Assembly (NCBI GenBank): GCA_024280675.1
Contig: JAJRPT010000235.1
Coordinates: 1-21,088, forward strand
DNA length: 21,088 bases
Direction: 5' to 3'
From: Bacteroidota bacterium
GTDB lineage: Bacteria; Bacteroidota; Ignavibacteria; Kapaibacteriales; UBA2268
The translations under genes were made by a program, and so were the position numbers. Under the pieces are notes generated by a model that worked only from the letters and a program-made list of their open reading frames with translations, had not been told where the DNA came from and searched no databases. Positions within the stretch are counted from its first letter, which is position 1. Each line of letters begins with the position of its first letter. Of this stretch, positions 15,385-21,088 are shown in pieces.

Positions 15385-16689
15385 ATGAAAATATTTATAA
15401 AGATACTATTTTTTTTAATAATTGCAAATTCTTGTGCAGAAAATAAAATAATAGAAATAAAATACACAAGCAATTCATTGGCGGATAGGTTTGTTTTTTT
15501 GGCACTAAGCCTTGGAGAACATGACAAGGACTATGTTGATGCCTATTTTGGAGAAGACTCAATTCGAGATGAAGCAAAAAAGCAAAATCTCTCACTTCGT
15601 CGAATAAAGATTGAATCCATAAAATTATTGGAAGCCATCGACAGCATAAATGTAGAGAATGAAGAAATTAGAAGGATGAAGTTTTTATTTGCTACAATCA
15701 GAGCAATGAATGCAAGAATCAATCACCTGCTTGGCTATGACTATCTTTTCGACCAAGAGGCAAAGTTTATTTACAAGGCTAATCCCCCTCATTATTCCAA
15801 TGATCATTTCCAGTCCATATTAGATAGATTAGGCAAATTGCTTCCAGGAAAAGGAGATATTCTCCCCAGATACGAGAATTTTAGAAAGGCATTCATAATC
15901 CCAGATGACAAAATCGACACCGTGTTCAAGCGTGCTATTGAAGAGAGTCACAGACGCACCAAAGAAAATCTGAGCCTCCCACAAGGAGAGCATTTCACGC
16001 TAGAATATGTTAAGGATAAGCCTTGGAGCGGGTACAACTGGTATCAAGGAAATGGGCAATCACTTATTCAAATCAATCTCGATCAGCCCATCTACATTGA
16101 CCGAGCGATAGACATTGCAGCACACGAAGGCTACCCCGGCCATCACACCTTTCTCTTGCGAATCGAAGCCGAATATGTCAAAAAAAGAAAATGGGCAGAG
16201 TTCACCCTCTACCCTCTATTTTCGCCAATGTCCTTGCTTGCCGAAGGACTTGCAAATTTTGGTATTGAAGTAGTTTTCCCTGGAGATGAGAAAGTTAAGT
16301 TTGAAAAAGAAGTCCTCTTTCCTCTTGCTGAAATTAATTCAAGTGATGCCGATAAATACTATAAAATACAAGAACTTGTATCTAAGCTAAATTTCTCTCG
16401 GAACGAAGTTGCTCGCAACTTTCTTGACGGCATATTCTCAGAAGAAGAAGCTATTAGCTATTCAATGAAATACTCACTCATGTCCCACTCAAGGGCAAAG
16501 CAATCACTTTCATTTATTAAGAAATACAGAGCTTATATTATCAATTACAATCACGGGCTGGATTTAGTCAGAAAATACATTAGCCACAAAGCAGGAGACA
16601 ATCCAGAGAAAATTTGGGAAGTTTACACAGACCTTATTTCCAATCCATATCTCCCAAGTGATTTACTTTTACCAGATGAGAAAAAATGA
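15385..16689 (+). CDS. DUF885-like zinc metallopeptidase lipoprotein
   Basis: Predicted envelope lipoprotein with a metallopeptidase signature. 434 residues, shorter than most DUF885 proteins (about 550-600). Signal and lipobox: MKIFIKILFFLIIANSC with Cys17 as the likely lipidated residue. The N-terminal helical part contains DYVDAYFGE (49-57), a DUF885-type motif. The active-site motif is AAHEGYPGHHT at 245-255 (H247, E248, H253, H254), and SLLAEGLANFG at 283-293 supplies a likely third ligand, Glu287. The motif matches the DUF885 HExxPGHH pattern, but the rest is divergent, so I call it a relative. Its stop overlaps the murD start (ATGA, 16686-16689), so it is translated together with cell-wall genes. 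A role in envelope or peptidoglycan peptide turnover is inference only. Confidence 0.8.
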   Translation: MKIFIKILFFLIIANSCAENKIIEIKYTSNSLADRFVFLALSLGEHDKDYVDAYFGEDSIRDEAKKQNLSLRRIKIESIKLLEAIDSINVENEEIRRMKFLFATIRAMNARINHLLGYDYLFDQEAKFIYKANPPHYSNDHFQSILDRLGKLLPGKGDILPRYENFRKAFIIPDDKIDTVFKRAIEESHRRTKENLSLPQGEHFTLEYVKDKPWSGYNWYQGNGQSLIQINLDQPIYIDRAIDIAAHEGYPGHHTFLLRIEAEYVKKRKWAEFTLYPLFSPMSLLAEGLANFGIEVVFPGDEKVKFEKEVLFPLAEINSSDADKYYKIQELVSKLNFSRNEVARNFLDGIFSEEEAISYSMKYSLMSHSRAKQSLSFIKKYRAYIINYNHGLDLVRKYISHKAGDNPEKIWEVYTDLISNPYLPSDLLLPDEKK

Positions 16690-18140
16690 AACTATCAGTG
16701 CTTGGAGCTGGAAAAAGTGGACTTGCCGCCGCAATACTTGCTAAGAACAAGGGGTATGAGGTGTTCTTGTCTGAAAACGCACCAGAAAGTAATTTCTTGT
16801 CAGCAAAAAATGAATTGGAAAAATATGGAATTGACTTTGAATTTGGGCAACATAGTTACGATATAATATTAAATTCTGAGATTGTCATCTCCTCACCAGG
16901 CATTCCACCCCACGCTCAAATCATCGAAGAGTTGAAAAGAGCAAGAGTAAAAGTTATCGATGAGACTGAGTTTGCTTATCAGTTTCTGAAACAAAATAAA
17001 ATAATCGCAGTCACCGGAACCAATGGAAAAACAACTACGGCAAGTCTGATTCATCACATTTTTTCCTCTTGTGGAAAAAAATCGTGGCTCTCAGGAAACA
17101 TTGGAGTTCCGCTTTCAACACTTATCGGAAAAATAAAAGAAAATGATTTTATAATACTAGAACTCTCTAGTTATCAGCTAGATAGAACATTCACCTTACA
17201 TCCTGATGTAGCCATAATTTTAAACATTACACCCGATCATATCTCTTGGCATTCGACTTATGAACAGTACCGGCTTGCAAAGTGGAAAATTACAGCTAGA
17301 CAAACGCCCAGCGATTTACTAGTTTTGCCTCATAACATGGGTGAGATTACACCACATCATTTGGGCAAAGGGGTGGGGACATATTCCAAAGCACAAATAA
17401 GTTCAATCCACACAGGCAAGCCAACAGTTACCGGTTCGGGGGAATCAAGAGGAGATTTAACTGAGGAGATTTGCAGTGGCATTGAATCAGAGGATGATTT
17501 CATCAAATTTATCACGCAGCAGAAGAATTGCCATAGCGGTCATTCTGATAAAAAAGAGGAAATACTAATGCCAATCAGTGAGCTTGCCCTTCGGGGCAAC
17601 CATAATCTTTATAATTCTATGGCGGCGGCTCTTGCAGCACGCCGCTTTGAAATTCCAAATGAGGATATAAGGGACGCACTTTCAAGTTTTGAGGGAGTTG
17701 AACACAGGTTAGAGAATGTCAGAACAGTGGGTGATGTAAACTATATCAACGATTCGAAGGCAACTAATATAAATGCCGTTTGGTTTGCACTCAGTTCTTT
17801 TGCCGACTCTCCAATTATTTGGATAGCTGGTGGGGTTGGAGAGAATGACTATTCAACTTTGGATAAACTTGTGGGCGAGCGTGTTAGTCATGTCATCAGT
17901 TTTGGAGAAGAGTCAGACAATATTTTCAATCATTTTTCTAGGCTGACAAGGTGTACAAAAACAAACAATCTGGATGAAGCGGTTGAATTAGCTTTCGGCA
18001 ATGCTCAAAAAGATAATATTGTATTGTTTTCGCCGGCCTGCAAGAGCTTTGATTCCTACACAAATTACGAGCAACGAGGACAGCATTTCAAGAAAATTGT
18101 CCACTCATTGCCCAATCACTCAGAAAAATCAAGCCTATAG
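16686..18140 (+). CDS. murD: UDP-N-acetylmuramoylalanine--D-glutamate ligase MurD
   Basis: Adds D-Glu to UDP-MurNAc-L-Ala with ATP, in the cytoplasm; second amino acid of the peptidoglycan stem. 484 residues, about 40 longer than the E. coli enzyme. The N-terminal nucleotide-binding domain begins LSVLGAGKSGLAAA. The ATP loop is VTGTNGKTTTAS at 109-120, ELSSYQLD at 159-166, NITPDHISWH at 180-189, RLAKWKI at 196-202 (carbamylated Lys region), RGNHNLYN at 303-310, NDSKATN at 355-361 and SPACKSFDSY at 449-458. The extra length lies in the central domain between about 235 and 292, a Ser/Gly/Glu-rich segment with no family landmark. It overlaps the upstream peptidase gene by 4 bases and ends 2 bases before the ftsW start. 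Confidence 0.96.
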   Translation: MKLSVLGAGKSGLAAAILAKNKGYEVFLSENAPESNFLSAKNELEKYGIDFEFGQHSYDIILNSEIVISSPGIPPHAQIIEELKRARVKVIDETEFAYQFLKQNKIIAVTGTNGKTTTASLIHHIFSSCGKKSWLSGNIGVPLSTLIGKIKENDFIILELSSYQLDRTFTLHPDVAIILNITPDHISWHSTYEQYRLAKWKITARQTPSDLLVLPHNMGEITPHHLGKGVGTYSKAQISSIHTGKPTVTGSGESRGDLTEEICSGIESEDDFIKFITQQKNCHSGHSDKKEEILMPISELALRGNHNLYNSMAAALAARRFEIPNEDIRDALSSFEGVEHRLENVRTVGDVNYINDSKATNINAVWFALSSFADSPIIWIAGGVGENDYSTLDKLVGERVSHVISFGEESDNIFNHFSRLTRCTKTNNLDEAVELAFGNAQKDNIVLFSPACKSFDSYTNYEQRGQHFKKIVHSLPNHSEKSSL

Positions 18141-18142
18141 AA

Positions 18143-19261
18143 TTGACTCAAGTAAAATCAAATATTGACTGGTTCATACTTCTTCCCGTCGTTGGGTTAA
18201 TGCTCTTTAGCTTGCCATTTGTGTATTCAGCATCGTGGGCATTTGCCCAGGCAAGCAATGTGCCTGCTGGTACACTCTTTTTATCTCACGCCTGGAAGGT
18301 ACTCTTGGGTCTTGTTTTAATAATTGTTTGTGCAAAGATTGATTATCATTTTTGGAGGAAATTCAGCAAATTTGCACTTGCTGTTGCAATACTTTCGCTT
18401 GCAATCTTATTGTTTTTCGGTGCAGAGGTAAAAGGAGCAAACCGTTGGCTCGATCTCGGTTTCATCAAAATACAGCCATCAGAACTTGTCAAGCTCACTC
18501 TTGTTCTTCATTTTGCATCCATGTTGGCGGCAAAGCAGAAAGTCATTAAAAGCTTTCAATTGGGCTTTATACCATTTATGATTTGGATAACAATAATTTC
18601 AGTATTAATTGCTTTCCAACCAGATCTGTCCACCATTGTAATTATATTTTCGATTGCATTTACAATGATGTTTGTGGGCAATGTCAATTTAATATATCTT
18701 ATACTGAGTGGAATTATTGCTCTTGTGTCTTTTGGTCTTTATGCTGTGAGTGCCGAATATAGGATGAATAGGATTCTATCATATTTTGGTCTGGACGATG
18801 GGATTGCCGGAGCCAGTTATCAACTAAACCAATCACTCATAGCAATTGGTAATGGTGGATTTTTCGGTCTTGGTACTGGTCAAAGCCGTCAATCAATGCT
18901 CTTTCTCCCAGAATCATACACCGACTTTATTTTTGCAATTATTGGCGAGGAGTATGGTTTTGTTGGCCTGCTATTAATTCTTTCTGCCTTTGGTCTAATC
19001 TTTTGGCGTGGCTTACGTATTGCCAAGAATGCTCCAGATAATTTTGGTTATTTTTTGGCAACTGGGATTATTATCACATTTGCATTCAACGTCTTTGTCA
19101 ATGCTGGCGTAAACACGGGTCTTCTTCCAACTACAGGACAAGCTCTCCCCTTTATTTCCTATGGTGGAACTGCTATTTTGCTTTATTCTGTGGCAATTGG
19201 GATTCTTCTAAACATATCATCTCAGGCTGGAGTTTTTTCTGCTCATCCCAAAGAAGAATAG
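18143..19261 (+). CDS. ftsW: FtsW, septal peptidoglycan glycosyltransferase
   Basis: SEDS-family membrane polymerase that, with its class B PBP partner, makes septal glycan strands from lipid II. 372 residues with about ten hydrophobic segments. Landmarks are ANRWLDLGFIKIQPSELVKL (99-118), AFQPDLST (157-164), GNGGFFGLGTGQSRQ (236-250), LPESYTDFIFAIIGEEYG (255-272) and the end motif LLPTTGQALPFISYGGTA (327-344). Asp261 aligns with the catalytic Asp of E. coli FtsW (D297). The FtsW rather than RodA call rests on the murD neighbour. The start is TTG at 18143: the first in-frame ATG (codon 20) would delete half of the first membrane segment. The 110 bases between its stop and the convergent DUF58 gene hold only weak 4-5 bp hairpins, so no terminator is called. 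Confidence 0.94.
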   Translation: MTQVKSNIDWFILLPVVGLMLFSLPFVYSASWAFAQASNVPAGTLFLSHAWKVLLGLVLIIVCAKIDYHFWRKFSKFALAVAILSLAILLFFGAEVKGANRWLDLGFIKIQPSELVKLTLVLHFASMLAAKQKVIKSFQLGFIPFMIWITIISVLIAFQPDLSTIVIIFSIAFTMMFVGNVNLIYLILSGIIALVSFGLYAVSAEYRMNRILSYFGLDDGIAGASYQLNQSLIAIGNGGFFGLGTGQSRQSMLFLPESYTDFIFAIIGEEYGFVGLLLILSAFGLIFWRGLRIAKNAPDNFGYFLATGIIITFAFNVFVNAGVNTGLLPTTGQALPFISYGGTAILLYSVAIGILLNISSQAGVFSAHPKEE

Positions 19262-19371
19262 CCGTGAATTTATTTTGTAGATTCTAAAGCCCTAGATTTT
19301 AAGAGCCGATTAAAAAGAAAAACCTCCTCCCAAAAGCTGTTACTTTTATAAACAGATAGAGAAAAGAAATT

Positions 19372-20247
19372 TTAGCGTCGGGATTCTCTGCGTTTGAAAA
19401 AATTCTGCAAAGGAGCAAGGTATGACTCTCCCGTGACTATGTCTATACTATCAACTTTATTGCGTTTGAAGAGCGACTGGAGTTCTTCCTTATTAGATTT
19501 CCAAAGTTCTGCATACTGAGTTCTAGTTGATTTGTTCGAGGAATCAATCCAATAATCTCCCCCAGTCTCACCATCGTGCATTTGTATAAGACCAATATTT
19601 GGAAGTTCACCCTCCATCTTATCTACAACTTTCATTGCTATGGTATCGTGGCGACGGGAGGCAATCTTGAGTGCATTCTCAAATTTGTCATCAAAGAAAT
19701 CACTCATTAAAAAACATATTGAACGCTTCTTTTGTACATTATTGAAATATCTTAGTGCCTCACCTACGTCAGTACCTTTTTTCTTTGCTTTGAATTCGAG
19801 CAACTCACGAATGATTCGAAGCACGTGAGCTTTGCCTTTTTTTGGTGGTATGTAAAGTTCTACCTCCGAACTAAATAGTATTAACCCCACCTTGTCATTG
19901 TTCTGCAAGGCTGAGAATGCAATTATTGCACAAAGCTCGGTTATCAGCTCTCGTTTGAATTGGGTTCGTGTTCCAAAATTCTCAGATGCGGAAATATCTA
20001 CCACCAACACCACTGTCAGTTCTCGCTCCTCCTCGAATACTTTGACATAAGGTGTGCTTGTGCGAGCGGTGACATTCCAGTCGATTGTGCGAATTTCGTC
20101 ACCAGGGGAGTATTCACGAACTTCGGAGAATGCCATTCCACGTCCTTTGAACGCTGAGTGATAATCTCCAGAGAATAACTGACGAGATAGCCCACGGGTC
20201 TTTATCTCAATCTTACGTACTTTTTTTATTAATTCCGATGTTTCCAA
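19372..20247 (-). CDS. DUF58 (vWA-like) protein partnered with MoxR
   Basis: Soluble protein of the DUF58 family, which accompanies MoxR ATPases in aerotolerance-type (Bat) operons and is thought to act with them in protein-complex assembly; the molecular role is not settled. 291 residues. The family signature spans about 28-75: GDYHSAFKGRGMAFSEVREY, then SPGDEIRTIDWNVTARTSTP and YVKVFEEERE. A von Willebrand-like fold follows with DISAS (84-88) as the metal-site motif, and MSDFFDD at 181-187. No membrane segments. The start is TTG at 20247, preceded by AGGG at about 5 bases; an in-frame stop lies just upstream, and the next ATG (codon 38) would remove conserved sequence. It is 39 bases after the moxR stop. 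Confidence 0.93.
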   Translation of the reverse strand: METSELIKKVRKIEIKTRGLSRQLFSGDYHSAFKGRGMAFSEVREYSPGDEIRTIDWNVTARTSTPYVKVFEEERELTVVLVVDISASENFGTRTQFKRELITELCAIIAFSALQNNDKVGLILFSSEVELYIPPKKGKAHVLRIIRELLEFKAKKKGTDVGEALRYFNNVQKKRSICFLMSDFFDDKFENALKIASRRHDTIAMKVVDKMEGELPNIGLIQMHDGETGGDYWIDSSNKSTRTQYAELWKSNKEELQSLFKRNKVDSIDIVTGESYLAPLQNFFKRRESRR

Positions 20248-20286
20248 TTTTCCCTGTCAATAATAATTTAGAATTAAAAAATAAAA

Positions 20287-21088
20287 TTATGGAACTTCAA
20301 CTGAGTTTAAAACTTCGTTTACAATGTCTTCGGAGCTTATATTCTCGGCCTCGGCTTCATAAGTTATCCCGACTCTGTGTCGCATGACATCGAGTGCAAT
20401 CGCTCTTACATCTTCTGGAATGACATATCCACGACGTTTGATGAAAGCGTGGGCTTTAGCTCCCTTTGCCAAATTGATTGTAGCACGAGGCGATCCACCA
20501 AATTCAATTAAATCCGTTAATTTATTCAGACCAGCATCTTTTGGATTTCTTGTTGCAAAAACAATGTCCAATATATATTTTTCAATTTTCTCGTCCAAAT
20601 AAACTTGCCCAACCACTCCCCTTGCATTCAAAATGTCACTAGGTTTTAGGATTTGCGACACCTCGGGCATATTTGCTCCGAGGTTATATCTTAGTATTTC
20701 ACGCTCCTCATCATGGCTTGGATAATTTACAATAACTTTCAACATAAATCTATCGACCTGGGCTTCAGGCAAAGAATAAGTTCCCTCTTGCTCTATTGGG
20801 TTCTGGGTTGCAAGCACAAGAAATGGCGACGGTAATTTGTGAGTTGTATCTCCGATGGTCACCTGACGTTCCTGCATTGCTTCGAGCAGGGCTGATTGCA
20901 CTTTGGCAGGCGCTCGGTTTATTTCATCTGCTAGAACAAAATTTGCAAATATCGGACCCTTACGGACGGTGAACTCTTCCTTGCCTTGGGAATAAATCAT
21001 TGTGCCAATGAGATCGGCAGGGAGTAAATCTGGTGTGAATTGAATACGGGAGAATTTTGCATCGATTGCATTGGCGAGTGTGTTGATG
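20287..21088 (-). CDS. MoxR-family AAA+ ATPase (N-terminus beyond right edge)
   Basis: AAA+ ATPase thought to act as a chaperone-like remodeller with DUF58/vWA partners. The frame is open to the window edge: codons upstream of the Met at 21000 read FSRIQFTPDLLPADLIGT, a conserved MoxR stretch, so that Met is internal. About 267 residues are visible. Walker B is NFVLADEINRAPAKVQSALL; sensor 1 is LATQNPIEQEG; the arginine-containing PEAQVDRF follows, and the lid domain has GGSPRATINLAKGAK. Walker A lies outside the window. The C-terminus (NEVLNSVEVP) is complete. First of at least two genes, followed by the DUF58 gene. Confidence 0.95.
   Translation of the reverse strand, partial: INTLANAIDAKFSRIQFTPDLLPADLIGTMIYSQGKEEFTVRKGPIFANFVLADEINRAPAKVQSALLEAMQERQVTIGDTTHKLPSPFLVLATQNPIEQEGTYSLPEAQVDRFMLKVIVNYPSHDEEREILRYNLGANMPEVSQILKPSDILNARGVVGQVYLDEKIEKYILDIVFATRNPKDAGLNKLTDLIEFGGSPRATINLAKGAKAHAFIKRRGYVIPEDVRAIALDVMRHRVGITYEAEAENISSEDIVNEVLNSVEVP

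Noticed and set aside
19262..19371. Terminator sought between ftsW and the convergent DUF58 gene
   Set aside because: Only 4-5 bp stems (TCTA/TAGA, CTGTT/AACAG) without good T tracts were found.
20287..21000. MoxR gene starting at the Met at 21000
   Set aside because: In-frame codons to the right encode a conserved MoxR stretch (FSRIQFTPDLLPADLIGT), so the gene continues past the window edge.

Overview
The window carries an AT-rich, gene-dense stretch of chromosome from a diderm bacterium of the Fibrobacteres-Chlorobi-Bacteroidota group. Three things point there: an LpxC-FabZ fusion, a large secreted protein with a C-terminal type IX secretion (T9SS) sorting domain, and a TTG-N19-TAnnTTTG promoter-like sequence. 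Many starts lack a clear Shine-Dalgarno, which also fits. The order uppS-bamA-skp-skp-lpxD-lpxC/fabZ together with a T9SS cargo makes me lean towards an Ignavibacteria/Kapabacteria-like early branch rather than classical Bacteroidia. That placement is inference and no marker gene here settles it.

Layout. (1) 1-6979, minus strand: an envelope-biogenesis cluster transcribed right to left. It runs uppS (undecaprenyl-PP synthase), bamA (outer-membrane protein assembly), two OmpH/Skp-type periplasmic chaperones, lpxD, and lpxC-fabZ running off the left edge. A hairpin with a short T tract lies between lpxD and lpxC-fabZ. (2) 6980-7285: a 306-base divergent control region with a good promoter candidate for the plus strand and a perfect 14-bp palindrome. 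(3) 7286-7743, plus strand: an HU/IHF-family protein, then a 30-residue very basic ribosomal-type protein (AURKAIP1/COX24 family), then a clear intrinsic terminator. (4) 15257-7779, minus strand: a three-gene unit. A 1505-residue secreted protein (BNR/Asp-box propeller, seven FnIII-like repeats, T9SS tail) overlaps by one base a soluble receiver-histidine kinase, which is followed by a long-chain acyl-CoA synthetase. (5) 15385-19261, plus strand: a DUF885-like metallopeptidase lipoprotein overlapping murD by 4 bases, followed by ftsW (TTG start). (6) 21088-19372, minus strand: a MoxR-type AAA ATPase (N-terminus beyond the right edge) and a DUF58 protein (TTG start).

How it fits together: units 1 and 5 are core envelope construction, covering lipid carrier, outer-membrane protein insertion, lipid A, peptidoglycan precursor and septal glycan polymerase. 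Units 4 and 6 are accessory: surface or secreted protein plus signalling, and a MoxR/DUF58 pair of the kind found in aerotolerance-type operons. I see no tRNA or rRNA gene, CRISPR array, transposase, phage gene or integration site. Most of the window is ordinary. The best candidates for something less described are the peptidase-murD-ftsW coupling, the T9SS giant coupled to a membrane-free receiver-kinase, and the second Skp paralogue with its charged tail.
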